Source: Geodermatophilus bullaregiensis (GTDB taxonomy: Bacteria; Actinomycetota; Actinomycetes; Mycobacteriales; Geodermatophilaceae). From it: a DNA stretch of 64,000 bases. The stretch's first letter is position 1, and each line of letters begins with the position of its first letter. The stretch covers positions 5,084,001 through 5,148,000 of the forward strand of contig NZ_JAFBCJ010000001.1 in assembly GCF_016907675.1 (NCBI RefSeq), in the 5' to 3' direction. A model generated the notes under the pieces. The model had not been told where the DNA came from. It worked only from the letters and a program-made list of their open reading frames with translations, and ran no database searches. The position numbers and the translations under genes were made by a program. Shown here piece by piece: positions 1-8,615 of this stretch.

Positions 1-1
1 G

Positions 2-433
2 ATCCCGGCGGTCCGGCCGCTGTTCGCCGACGCGCGGCTCGCCGGGGCCGACGGCGGTGAGGTCGCGTACCAGGTGCTGGTGCGCATCCCGCTCGGCACG
101 GTCCTGTGGGAGGAGGTCGCGTTCCGCGGCGTGCTGCTCGCGGCCCTGGCCCGGCTCGTGTCCCTGCCCGCCGCGACCGCGGCCGCGGCGGTGGTCTTCG
201 GGTTCTGGCACGTCCGTCCCACGCTGAGCGCGGTGGCGGCCAACGACCTGGTCGACGGGCCGGTCCTGCGGGGTCTCGCCGTGGTCCTCGGCTGCGCGGT
301 CACGGCCGCGGCGGGGGTCCTGTTCACCTGGCTGCGGCTGCGGAGCGGCAGCCTGCTGGCACCCGTCCTGCTGCACCTCGCGACGAACACCCTGGGCACT
401 CTCGCGGCGGCCGCGGCGCACCGCCTCGGGTGA
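2..433 (+). CDS. CPBP-family intramembrane metalloprotease (5' partial)
   Basis: The frame is already open at base 2, so the start lies outside the window and only the C-terminal ~143 residues are seen. EEVAFR is the EExxxR motif and FGFWH the FxxxH motif of CPBP (CAAX protease, Abi) intramembrane proteases; LHLATN near the end fits the third HxxxN/B motif. Hydrophobic segments separate the motifs, as expected for an active site buried in the membrane. Members cleave prenylated or bacteriocin-type substrates or act in immunity; the substrate here cannot be inferred. It ends 30 bp before the next gene on the same strand. Confidence 0.85.
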   Translation: MPAVRPLFADARLAGADGGEVAYQVLVRIPLGTVLWEEVAFRGVLLAALARLVSLPAATAAAAVVFGFWHVRPTLSAVAANDLVDGPVLRGLAVVLGCAVTAAAGVLFTWLRLRSGSLLAPVLLHLATNTLGTLAAAAAHRLG

Positions 434-463
434 GGGCCCGGGGACCGCGCGCAGGATGTCCCC

Positions 464-1180
464 GTGCCCGCCGCCCCGCCGTGCTACGTCGCCCTCGGCG
501 ACTCCATCTCCATCGACGACTACGCGGGCGGCCCCGGGCGGGGAGGCGCCGGCCTGCTGTTCCGCAACCGCGACGACGACTTCCCCGACTGGCGCGGCCG
601 TGACCTCCTGTCCCTGGACCCGGCGACGACGTTCGCGTTGCTGGCCACGGACGGCGCGACGACCCGCACGCTCCTGCAGGCCCAGCTGCCCCGTCTCCGG
701 GCGCTGCCGGCACGGCCCACGCTGGTCACCCTCACGATCGGTGGCAACGACCTGCTGTCGGTGTACGGGGACACGGCCGGGGCCCTCGAGGTGGTCCCCC
801 GCGTGGCGGCGGCCGTCGACGCGGCCCTGGCCGAGCTCGCCGGTCCCCTGGCGCCGGGTGGACGGGTCGTCGTCGGCACCGTCTACGACCCGAGCGACGG
901 GACCGGGGACGCCGCCGCCCTGGGGCTGCCGCCTTGGCCCGACGCCGTCGCGGCCATCGGCGGGCTCAACGAGGCGCTGCGCGGTGTCGCGGCGCGCCAC
1001 GGTGCCGCGGTCGCCGACGTCGCCGGGGCCTTCCACGGCCACGGGCTCCGCGCGGGCGACCCGTCGCAGCACGCGGCACGGCCGGCGCAGCGGCGACTGT
1101 GGTTCTGCGACGTCATCGAGCCGAACGCCTGGGGGGCGGGAGGAGTCCGGGCGGCGTTCTGGGCGGCGCTGCACGCCTGA
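464..1180 (+). CDS. SGNH/GDSL-type hydrolase
   Basis: 238 residues from a GTG start. The N-terminus has the block I nucleophile motif ALGDSIS and later the block III motif IGGNDLL, which together define the SGNH hydrolase fold (esterase/lipase, often acting on acylated sugars or lipids). Block V, normally DxxH, reads DVIEPN, so the usual catalytic His position holds Glu. There is no signal peptide, so a cytoplasmic enzyme is likely. The start at 464 gives a protein beginning MPAAPPCYVALGDS, close to the usual distance from Met to block I. Substrate unknown. Confidence 0.8.
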   Translation: MPAAPPCYVALGDSISIDDYAGGPGRGGAGLLFRNRDDDFPDWRGRDLLSLDPATTFALLATDGATTRTLLQAQLPRLRALPARPTLVTLTIGGNDLLSVYGDTAGALEVVPRVAAAVDAALAELAGPLAPGGRVVVGTVYDPSDGTGDAAALGLPPWPDAVAAIGGLNEALRGVAARHGAAVADVAGAFHGHGLRAGDPSQHAARPAQRRLWFCDVIEPNAWGAGGVRAAFWAALHA

Positions 1181-1249
1181 CCCGGCCGCCACGGCCCTGC
1201 CGGCCGGCCCGGAGTGGCCCCCGCGCCCGCGCGGCGCCAGGGTGGCGGG

Positions 1250-2743
1250 GTGAGCACGGAGTCCACGGTCTCGACCAGCAGCGGCGCGGTGCGCGGCACC
1301 GAGCGCGACGGGGTGCACGCCTTCCTCGGCATCCCCTACGCCGCCCCGCCCTTCGGCCCGCGGCGGTTCGCCGCCCCGCAGCCGGCGCTACCCTGGGAGG
1401 GCGTGCGCCCGGCCACCGAGTACGGGCCGACGGTGCCCAAGCCGCCCTACGCCCCGCCCTACGACGTGCTGCTGCCCGAGCCGGTCATCCCCGGCGAGGA
1501 CTGCCTCAACCTCAACGTCTGGACCCCCGACCCCGGCGGCTCCGGGCTGCCGGTGTTCGTGTGGATCCACGGCGGCGCGTTCGTCAACGGCTCCGGCGCG
1601 GTGCCGGTCTACGACGGCACCGCCTTCGCCCGCGACGGCGTCGTCTGCGTGACGATCAACTACCGGCTCGGCGTCGACGGGTTCGCGCACTTCGCCGACG
1701 ACGGCCCGCCCAACCGCGGCCTGCTCGACCAGGTGGCCGCGCTGCGCTGGGTGCAGGAGAACGTGGCCGCGTTCGGCGGCGACCCGGCCCGGGTCACCGT
1801 GGGCGGGGAGTCCGCCGGCGCCATGAGCGTGGGCTCCCTGCTCGCGATGCCGTCGGCGCGGGGGCTGTTCGGCCGGGCGGTGCTGCAGAGCGGCGCCGGT
1901 CACCACGCGCTCACCCCGGCCACGGCGACCCGGATCTGCGGCTACCTCGCCGAGCGGCTGGCCGTGCCGCCGACGCGGGAGGCGCTGGCCGCCGTCCCGG
2001 TCCCCGACCTGATCGCCGCCCAGCAGGGACTGGCCGCGGAGATCGCGGTCATGCCCGACCCCGGCCGCTTCGGCGAGGTGGCGGCCAACCTCTTGGCGTT
2101 CGAACCGGTCGTCGACGGCGAGGTCCTGCCCGACCTGCCGATCCGGGCGGTCGCGGCAGGCTCGGCCCGCGACGTCGCCGTGCTGGTCGGTGCGAACCGC
2201 GACGAGCAGCGGCTGTTCCTCGTGCCCAACGGCGTCGTCGACATGGTGAACGACCAGCTGCTCGGGCTCGCGATCGCCGGGTACGGGCTGCCGGCCGACC
2301 GGGCGCTCGAGGTCTACGGCGCGGCCCGCCCGGGCGCGACGCCGGGCGAGCTGCTGGCCGACGTCGCCACCGACTGGTTCTTCCGGCTGCCGGCCATCCG
2401 GCTGGCCGAGGCGCAGGCCCCCGGCGGGCGGACCTGGGTCTACGAGTTCTCCTGGCCCTCACCCCAGTTCGGCGGCCGGCTCGGCGCCTGTCACGCCCTC
2501 GAGCTCGGCTTCACCTTCGACACGCTGGCGCACGAGGCGCACGGCGCCCTGACCGGCGGGGTCGCACCGCCGGAGCTGGCCGACGCGATGCACGGCGCGT
2601 GGGTCCGGTTCGTCACCGACGGCGACCCGGGCTGGGCGCCCTACGACGTGCCGCGCCGGCCGGTGCAGGACTTCGGCGCGCAGGTGCGGCTGGTCGAGGA
2701 CCCGCGGGGCGAGCAGCGCGCGCTGTGGGAGGGCGTCCGCTGA
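1250..2743 (+). CDS. Type B carboxylesterase (para-nitrobenzyl esterase family)
   Basis: About 497 residues, the usual size for bacterial type B carboxylesterases. HGGAFVNGSG is the oxyanion-hole motif, GGESAGAMS carries the nucleophile (Ser188) and ACHALELGF the catalytic His (about 415). FLGIPYAAPPFGPRRF near the N-terminus and EDCLNLNVWTP are family signatures. It hydrolyses carboxylic esters; the physiological substrate is not predictable. An in-frame GTG at 1214 would add 12 residues of low-complexity sequence, so GTG 1250 (VSTEST) is preferred. No signal peptide. It is convergent with the amidohydrolase at 2769. Confidence 0.9.
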   Translation: MSTESTVSTSSGAVRGTERDGVHAFLGIPYAAPPFGPRRFAAPQPALPWEGVRPATEYGPTVPKPPYAPPYDVLLPEPVIPGEDCLNLNVWTPDPGGSGLPVFVWIHGGAFVNGSGAVPVYDGTAFARDGVVCVTINYRLGVDGFAHFADDGPPNRGLLDQVAALRWVQENVAAFGGDPARVTVGGESAGAMSVGSLLAMPSARGLFGRAVLQSGAGHHALTPATATRICGYLAERLAVPPTREALAAVPVPDLIAAQQGLAAEIAVMPDPGRFGEVAANLLAFEPVVDGEVLPDLPIRAVAAGSARDVAVLVGANRDEQRLFLVPNGVVDMVNDQLLGLAIAGYGLPADRALEVYGAARPGATPGELLADVATDWFFRLPAIRLAEAQAPGGRTWVYEFSWPSPQFGGRLGACHALELGFTFDTLAHEAHGALTGGVAPPELADAMHGAWVRFVTDGDPGWAPYDVPRRPVQDFGAQVRLVEDPRGEQRALWEGVR

Positions 2744-2768
2744 ACCGGGCGGGACGCCGCCGCGGACC

Positions 2769-4418
2769 TCAGGAGACGCGCAGGTCGCCGGCCCCGAACT
2801 CGGGCACCCCGCCGACGACGGTGGCCACCACCGGGACGTCGGCGATCCGGGCGGGGTCGACCGCGGACAGGTCCTCGCCGAGCACCACCAGGTCGGCCAG
2901 CAGCCCGCGCGCGAGGCGACCCTTCTCGTGCTCCTGGTGGTCGGCGTAGGCCGAGCCGTACGTGTAGGCGTGCAGCGCCTCCTCGACGGTGAGCGCCTCC
3001 TCCGGGGTGAACGGCTGCCCGGAGCCGGTGCGCCGGTTGACCAGGTCGTGGATGCCCAGCAGCGGGGCGCCCCGCACCACGGGGCAGTCCGAGCTGCCCG
3101 GCACGACGATGCCGGCGTCGAGGAAGCTCCGCTGCCGGTAGCACAGCCGGCTGCGCTCGGGCCCCAGCGCCTGCAGCATGCCGTCCCCGATCTCGCCCAC
3201 GAAGTGCCCCTGCGGCACCGGGACGACGCCGAGCGCGGCCATGCGGGCGACCTGGTCGTCGCCGGTGACGCCGGCGTGCTCGACGCGGTGCCGCACGCCG
3301 GGGCGGGGGAAGCGGCGCTGCGCGTCCTCGTAGGCGTCCAGGACGACGTCGAGCGCGGCGTCCCCGATCGCGTGCGTGGCGACCTGCCAGCCGTGGGCGT
3401 GCGCGGCCACGATCCGCTCGTGCAGGGTCGCCGCCTCCTCCACCAGGAAGCCGGCGGCGCCGGGCGGGTCGGCGTAGGGCTCGCGCATCGCCGCGGTCCG
3501 GCCGATGAGCGAGCCGTCGGAGAACACCTTCACCGCGCCGACGCGCACCCACTCGTCGCCCAGCCCGGTCCGCACGCCGAGGTCCAGGCCGAACCACGGG
3601 TGCCCCGGCTCGACGTCGCCGGTCTCGTGGAGGGTGTCGATCGCCGGCATCAGCGTGGCCCGCACGCGCAGGACCCCGCGCTCGCGGGCGGTGAGGAACG
3701 CGGCCAGGTCGGCGGGGCCGTTGCCCGCCAGGCCGGCGCAGATGCCCGGCTCGGTGATGCTGGTGGTGCCCTCGGACAGCGCCACGTCGCTCGCCATCCC
3801 GATCCCGCGGACCCAGTCCTCGAACGGCTCCGGGCGCAGGACCGCCTGCGCCAGCTCCTGGGCCCGCTCGGCGAGCAGTCCGTCCGGACGGCCCCGGTCG
3901 TCGCGCGCGACGCGCCCGCCGGGCACGTCCGGCACGGCGTCGAGGTCGGCCAGGCCCGCCCGGCGGAAGCCCTCGGTGCTGAGCACTCCCATGTGCCCGG
4001 AGTTGTGCGTCAGCCAGACCGGCCGGCCCCCGGCGGCCCGGTCGAGGGCCTCGCGGGTGGGGTGCCCGCCGATCTTGTTCTGGTCGTAGCCGTGCCCGAG
4101 GACCCACGCGCCGGCCTCCAGTGACGCGGCGCGCTCGGCCACCCGCGCGTACAGCTCGTCGAGGCCGGCGACGCCGGGGGAGGTCAGGTCGACCTGGCGC
4201 AGCCGCTGCCCGCGCATGCTCAGGTGGTGGTGGGCGTCGTGGAACCCGGGGACGACGGGAGCCCCGCGCAGGTCGACGACGGTGTCGGCGGTGCACCCGT
4301 CGAGGTCGTCGTCGAGGCCCGCGACCCGCCCCCGCCACACACCCAGCCGGCGGGCGCGCGGTCGGTCCGGGTCGCCCGTGGTGATGTCGCCGTCGACGTA
4401 GAGCGCGTCCAGCCGCAC
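2769..4418 (-). CDS. Amidohydrolase (YtcJ-like, Amidohydro_3)
   Basis: 549 residues from a GTG start preceded by a clear GGAGG. The N-terminal segment VPGFHDAHHH is the metal-ligand motif of the amidohydrolase superfamily, and the overall layout (beta-sandwich N-terminus, TIM barrel, SSDCPVV near the C-terminal metal site) matches YtcJ/N-substituted formamide deformylase-like enzymes. These hydrolyse amide or imine bonds in small molecules; the exact substrate is unknown. It starts 27 bp downstream of the alpha/beta hydrolase on the same strand, so the two are probably cotranscribed. Confidence 0.88.
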   Translation of the reverse strand: MRLDALYVDGDITTGDPDRPRARRLGVWRGRVAGLDDDLDGCTADTVVDLRGAPVVPGFHDAHHHLSMRGQRLRQVDLTSPGVAGLDELYARVAERAASLEAGAWVLGHGYDQNKIGGHPTREALDRAAGGRPVWLTHNSGHMGVLSTEGFRRAGLADLDAVPDVPGGRVARDDRGRPDGLLAERAQELAQAVLRPEPFEDWVRGIGMASDVALSEGTTSITEPGICAGLAGNGPADLAAFLTARERGVLRVRATLMPAIDTLHETGDVEPGHPWFGLDLGVRTGLGDEWVRVGAVKVFSDGSLIGRTAAMREPYADPPGAAGFLVEEAATLHERIVAAHAHGWQVATHAIGDAALDVVLDAYEDAQRRFPRPGVRHRVEHAGVTGDDQVARMAALGVVPVPQGHFVGEIGDGMLQALGPERSRLCYRQRSFLDAGIVVPGSSDCPVVRGAPLLGIHDLVNRRTGSGQPFTPEEALTVEEALHAYTYGSAYADHQEHEKGRLARGLLADLVVLGEDLSAVDPARIADVPVVATVVGGVPEFGAGDLRVS

Positions 4419-4445
4419 CGCGCGTCCTCCTCGTCCGCCGGGGCG

Positions 4446-5261
4446 TCAGTGCCGCACAGGGTGGGCGCTCAGGAAGTCGGTGACGATCCGGACCAGGTCC
4501 TCCGGGCGCTCGAGGTGCATCCCGTGACTCGAGCCCGGGCCGGTGACGAGCTCGAAGCGGGCACCCGGGACGCCCTCGGCGACGGCCTTCGCCTGCCAGG
4601 GCGGGGTCAGCAGGTCCTGCTCGCCGACGACCACCAGGGTGGGTGCGGTGATGTCCCCGAGCCGGTCGAGCGTGTCGTGCGCCAGGTCGGCGTCCCACTG
4701 CTCGGTGGTCACCTGCATCTGCGCCTCGTCCTGCGGGAAGGCGGGCAGCAGCGGTGCGAGCAGCTCGGCGAAGTCCGGGTGGTCGAGCAGCTGGGGTGAG
4801 AAGGCGATGCCGGCGACGGTCAGTGCCGCCTCCACGTCCCGGACCGCGTAGGGCAGCCGGAGCGCGGCGAGGACGGCCCGCTGGAAGCCGTCGCACCGTC
4901 CCCAGGTGGCGTACATGACCGTGCTCGCCACCTGCTCGGGGTGGCTGAGCGCCAGCTCCTGCGCGATGGCGGAGCCGAGCGACCACCCCATGACGTGGGC
5001 CCGCGGCACGTCGAGCGCGTGCAGCAGGGCCGAGGCGTCCTCGGCCAGGGAGGCGACGCTGATCGGCCCCTCGCCCCGCTCGCTGCCGCCCAGCCCGCGG
5101 TTGTCGAAGGCGATCACCCGGTACCGCTCGGACAGCCGCGGGACCACCTCGCCCCACAGCGGGATCGACCCCGACGTCCCCATGACCAGCAGCAGCGGGT
5201 CGCCCTCGCCGCTGGTCTCGTAGTTGAGCGTGACTCCGGTCCGGCAGGCCGTCTGCGGCAT
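4446..5261 (-). CDS. Alpha/beta-fold hydrolase
   Basis: 271 residues. MGWSLGSA is the GxSxG nucleophile elbow; an Asp in VVGEQDLLTPPW and the late His in GSSHGMHLE complete the expected Ser-Asp-His triad. The sequence resembles esterase/C-C hydrolase-like members of the family. A GAGGAG ribosome site precedes the ATG. It lies just downstream of a Baeyer-Villiger-type monooxygenase and could hydrolyse the ester or lactone that enzyme makes; this link is inference from position. A strong hairpin at 5321-5374 separates the two genes, so it may have its own promoter. Confidence 0.88.
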   Translation of the reverse strand: MPQTACRTGVTLNYETSGEGDPLLLVMGTSGSIPLWGEVVPRLSERYRVIAFDNRGLGGSERGEGPISVASLAEDASALLHALDVPRAHVMGWSLGSAIAQELALSHPEQVASTVMYATWGRCDGFQRAVLAALRLPYAVRDVEAALTVAGIAFSPQLLDHPDFAELLAPLLPAFPQDEAQMQVTTEQWDADLAHDTLDRLGDITAPTLVVVGEQDLLTPPWQAKAVAEGVPGARFELVTGPGSSHGMHLERPEDLVRIVTDFLSAHPVRH

Positions 5262-5320
5262 GGCGAGCTCCTCGCTGAGCTGGGACGGCGAGCCTGGCAG
5301 GCGGGGCCGCCCACCGACAA

Positions 5321-5374
5321 GACCTCCGGGGGACGGCCGTCGGCTCCCGTGCCGGCGGCCGTCCCCCGGAGGTC
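5321..5374 (-). terminator. Strong hairpin terminator downstream of the monooxygenase
   Basis: Bases 5321-5339 and 5356-5374 are perfect 19-bp reverse complements with a 16-base loop. The hairpin sits just past the stop codon of the minus-strand monooxygenase gene and before the alpha/beta hydrolase gene. No T-run follows, which is common for high-GC actinobacterial terminators. Confidence 0.8.
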
Positions 5375-5382
5375 GGCGGGGA

Positions 5383-6900
5383 TCAGCGGTAGACCAGCGT
5401 CCCGTCCTCGAGGTCGGCCTTCGGCAGGATCTCCGCCTCCTCCGCGTGCTCGAGCATGTGGGTCCACGGCTCGCGGTCGCCCTGCTTGAACAGGACGTGC
5501 TGCGAGCGCAGGACGTAGCCGGCGTTGAAGTTCTCCGGGTCCGACCACGGCCGCAGCTGCATGCCCGCGTCCTCCGGCCGCAGCGTCGGGACCACCATGG
5601 TGGCGCCCTTGGTCTCCATGAGCTCGAGCAGCCGGACCACCAGGTCGCACACCAGGTCCACCCGCAACGTCCAGCTGTGCCGGAAGTAGCCGAAGACGTA
5701 GGCCATGTTCGGCACGCCGCTGATCATGATGCCGCGCCAGGTGACCCGCTCCGGGAAGACGACCGGCTCGCCGTCCACGCTGAACTCGACGTCGCCGAAG
5801 GCCGACAGGTCGAAGCCGGTGGCGGAGACGACGACGTCGGCCTGGAGCTCCTCGCCGGAGCCGACCCGGATCCCGGTCTCGGTGAAGGTCTCGATGGTGT
5901 CCGTGACGATCGAGGCCTTCCCCTCGCGCAGCGCCGCGAACAGGTCACCCTCCGGGACGATGGCGATGCGCTGCTGCCACGGGCGGTAGCGGGGCGTGAA
6001 GTGCTTCTCGACGTCGAAGCCCTCGGGCAGCAGCGGGCGCATCGACTCCATCAGGAACGCGTGCAGCTCGTCGGGCGCCTCGTGCGACATCCGCGCCAGC
6101 TCGTTGAACTGGGCGCTGTAGGCCCGGCGCAGGATCTCGTGCGTCCAGTCCTCGGGGATGTCGAGCGAGCGGAGGGTCACGGCGAGCTCGTGCGTGACCG
6201 GCGGGGCCAGGAAGTAGGAGGGGGAGCGCTGCAGCATCGTCACGTGCGCCGCCTCCTGGGCGATCGCCGGGATCAGCGTGGCGGCCGTGGACCCGGAGCC
6301 GATGACGACGACGCGCTTGCCGGTGAGGTCGAGGTCCTCGGGCCACTGCTGCGGGTGCACGACCAGCCCCTGGAACCGGTCCATGCCCTCCCACCGCGGC
6401 CGGTGGGGCCGGCTGTGGTTGTAGTAGCCCTGGCACATCCACAGGAAGTCGGTGCTGAACCGCAGCTGCTCCCCGGTGTCGCCGCGGGAGACCTCCACGG
6501 TCCACCGGCGGTCCTCGGTGGACCAGCTCGCCGCGGTGACCCGGTGGTGGTAGCGGATGTGGCCGCCGAGGTCGTCCTCGGCGATGACCTCGTCGAGGTA
6601 GTCGAGGATCTCCCCGCCCGCGGCGATCGACGGGCCGCGCCAGGGCTTGAACCGGTAGCCGTAGGTGAACAGGTCGCTGTCGGACCGCACGCCCGGGTAC
6701 CGGTGGGTCCACCAGGTCCCGCCGCGGTTGTCCTGTGCGTCCAGGATGACGAGGCTCCGGTCGGGGAATCGTTCGCGCAGGTGGTGGGCGGCGCCGATGC
6801 CGGACACCCCGGCTCCGACGACGAGGACGTCGACGTGGCCGGCGTCCTCGACGTCCGGGTGACCCTGCTCGGCGGCCTTCGTGGGTGCGGTCGTCGTCAT
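5383..6900 (-). CDS. FAD-dependent Baeyer-Villiger-type monooxygenase
   Basis: 505 residues using the ATG at 6900, which has a GGAGG site; the longer open frame to 6972 lacks one. The N-terminus has VVGAGVSGIG, the FAD Rossmann motif, and a second nucleotide motif VIGSGSTAATL binds NADPH. Between them FQGLVVHPQQWP (about residues 176-187) fits the Baeyer-Villiger fingerprint FxGxxxHxxxWP. The family inserts oxygen next to a carbonyl using NADPH and O2, turning ketones into esters or lactones. The neighbouring alpha/beta hydrolase would suit hydrolysis of the product. Confidence 0.9.
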   Translation of the reverse strand: MTTTAPTKAAEQGHPDVEDAGHVDVLVVGAGVSGIGAAHHLRERFPDRSLVILDAQDNRGGTWWTHRYPGVRSDSDLFTYGYRFKPWRGPSIAAGGEILDYLDEVIAEDDLGGHIRYHHRVTAASWSTEDRRWTVEVSRGDTGEQLRFSTDFLWMCQGYYNHSRPHRPRWEGMDRFQGLVVHPQQWPEDLDLTGKRVVVIGSGSTAATLIPAIAQEAAHVTMLQRSPSYFLAPPVTHELAVTLRSLDIPEDWTHEILRRAYSAQFNELARMSHEAPDELHAFLMESMRPLLPEGFDVEKHFTPRYRPWQQRIAIVPEGDLFAALREGKASIVTDTIETFTETGIRVGSGEELQADVVVSATGFDLSAFGDVEFSVDGEPVVFPERVTWRGIMISGVPNMAYVFGYFRHSWTLRVDLVCDLVVRLLELMETKGATMVVPTLRPEDAGMQLRPWSDPENFNAGYVLRSQHVLFKQGDREPWTHMLEHAEEAEILPKADLEDGTLVYR

Positions 6901-7232
6901 GACGCGGACCTCCGTGGGGCGAGGAGTGGTGCGGGTCACACTATGTCCAGCGGCTGCGCCCGTCGCGACCACGGCGACCCGGCGCGCCGCGTGCCCGGCG
7001 CGGGTGACGCCGTCGTGGGGAGCCGGTGCCCGGGTCTCCGTGACCGCCCGGTGACGGGTGGCTGCGCGGCTCCCGCGATCGGAGGGGCGGCCGTGCGGCC
7101 ACCCGTCCGACCGCGGCGTGGGGGACCGGCGGTGCGGGTGCCCGCGACGGGTGGGCCCCCACCTCGACGGACACCCCCCGGTCGGGGGAGTGCACCGCTC
7201 GGGGTCACGAGTCAGGATGGGGCCCCGCGATC
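6901..7232. other. 332-bp intergenic region
   Basis: No supported gene. It should hold the promoter of the minus-strand monooxygenase near 6905-6960 and of the small plus-strand gene at 7233. GTGAC occurs at 7004, 7040 and 7051; the last two are 11 bp apart, like the SARP-type repeats elsewhere in the window. No xANNNT hexamer follows at the expected spacing, so this is the weakest of the candidate sites. Confidence 0.4.
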
Positions 7233-7529
7233 ATGACGACTCGTGGGCGACGGGCCGCCCGCTGGGGCGGGCCGCAGGGACGACCCCGATGGACGGTGAC
7301 CGTGGACGGCGACCGCAGCGCCGCACTGCTCGTCCGCGTCTGGCTCGAGGACGGCGCCCCGGCCTTCCGCGGCCGGCTGACGACCGTGGACACCTCGCCG
7401 GGCCGGCGCGGGACACAGGAGGCCACCGTGGCCCTGGCCTCGTCCCCCGACGACGTCCTCGACGCGGTGCGTGCCTGGCTGGACGCGTTCCTCCGCGACG
7501 CGGGAAACCCGATTGACAGCGACGGGTGA
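7233..7529 (+). CDS. Small hypothetical protein (98 aa)
   Basis: I do not recognise a family. The 98 residues have a basic N-terminus (MTTRGRRAARW) and then a regular pattern compatible with a small beta-strand domain followed by a helix (DDVLDAVRAWLDAFL). The ribosome site is poor. It lies 77 bp upstream of a SARP-like regulator on the same strand. Codon usage matches real genes here, and the opposite-strand alternatives look like low-complexity shadows. Confidence 0.5.
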   Translation: MTTRGRRAARWGGPQGRPRWTVTVDGDRSAALLVRVWLEDGAPAFRGRLTTVDTSPGRRGTQEATVALASSPDDVLDAVRAWLDAFLRDAGNPIDSDG

Positions 7530-7606
7530 GCCGCCGACGATCACCAGCCGTCGGTACCTGAGCTCTCCCCGTCACCACACCGACGGCTCCCCGAGGGGGA
7601 TGCCCC

Positions 7607-8386
7607 GTGACCCTCGCACCTCCCACCCGGGTGACCCTGCTCGACGGCTTCGCGCTCCGGCTGGGGGACGACACCGGGGTGCCGCTGCGCGACCTGCCGC
7701 GCGCGGTCCAGCGCCTCGTCGCCCGCCTGAGCCTGTCGCGCTGCCCCGACCGGAACGCGATCGCCGGCCAGCTGTGGCCCGACGTGCCCGAGGACCACGC
7801 GCACGGCAGCCTGCGGTCGGCGCTGTGGCGCCTGAGGCGGGTGGCGCCCGGGACCGTCGAGGTGTCGGGGGGCTCGGTGTCCCTCGCCGCCGGTGTGCGC
7901 GTCGACGTCCGCGAGCTGGAGACGTGGGCGTCGCTGGTCCTCGACCCGCGCGTCCGCGGGGAGGACCTCGCGCTGCCGGGACAGGCACTGCGCGGGGTGC
8001 TCCTCCCCGGCTGGGACGAGGAGTGGGTGCTGCTCGAGCGTGAGCGGCTGCGCCAGCTGCGGATGCACGCGCTCGAGGCCCTGGCCGACGAGCTCGTCGT
8101 CGCCGGGCGGTTCGGCGAGGCCGCCGAGGCCGCCTACGCCGCGGTGCACGAGGAACCGCTCCGGGAGAGCGCGCACCGTGCCGTCGTGCGGGTCCACCTG
8201 GCCGAGGGCAACACCGCCGAGGCGTGCCGTGCCTACGAGGCGTTCCGGGAGGTGCTCGCCGACACCCTGGGGGTCGCGCCGACGCCGTCCATGATCGGCC
8301 TCCTCAGCCCCGGCCGCTTCCCGGCGCACGACGCCGTGGCGGCGCGGGCGCAGCAGGCGCGGGCGCGGGGAGCGCGGCGGAGCTGA
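7607..8386 (+). CDS. SARP-like transcriptional regulator with BTAD domain (paralogue 1)
   Basis: 259 residues from a GTG with a GAGGGGG ribosome site. The first ~100 residues (VTLLDGFAL to VRVDVREL) look like the winged-helix DNA-binding domain of SARP/AfsR-type activators, with IAGQLWPDVPE and SLRSALWRLRR as conserved blocks. The rest is the BTAD helical domain (RERLRQLRMHALEALADELV, then LRESAHRAVVRVHLAEGN). There is no ATPase or sensor domain, so it is a small SARP. It is the first of three paralogues within 5 kb and a candidate activator of the 11-bp GTGAC repeat promoters nearby. Confidence 0.85.
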   Translation: MTLAPPTRVTLLDGFALRLGDDTGVPLRDLPRAVQRLVARLSLSRCPDRNAIAGQLWPDVPEDHAHGSLRSALWRLRRVAPGTVEVSGGSVSLAAGVRVDVRELETWASLVLDPRVRGEDLALPGQALRGVLLPGWDEEWVLLERERLRQLRMHALEALADELVVAGRFGEAAEAAYAAVHEEPLRESAHRAVVRVHLAEGNTAEACRAYEAFREVLADTLGVAPTPSMIGLLSPGRFPAHDAVAARAQQARARGARRS

Positions 8387-8615
8387 CCCGCGCGACTCCC
8401 CGGCCGGCGACTCACAGCGGTGTGCCGATGGGTCGGCGGCCGTGGCCTCCGACGCCGGCGGTGACGTGCGCTGAGGGCTCGTCCCGGAGACCACGATGCG
8501 CCGTGGGCGCACACTGCTGCAGGTCCGGCTCCCCACCGTGGTCAGCCGACCGGCACCAGCTCCCGCCGGCGTCCGAGCCCGGGCCAGCACCGGGCAACCA
8601 GTGCGCACACCGCTG

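Noticed and set aside
7004-7055. An eighth SARP-type promoter before the 98-residue gene
   Set aside because: GTGAC at 7040 and 7051 is 11 bp apart, but no xANNNT hexamer follows at the right distance and the next start is 178 bp away, so it is left as a weak candidate.
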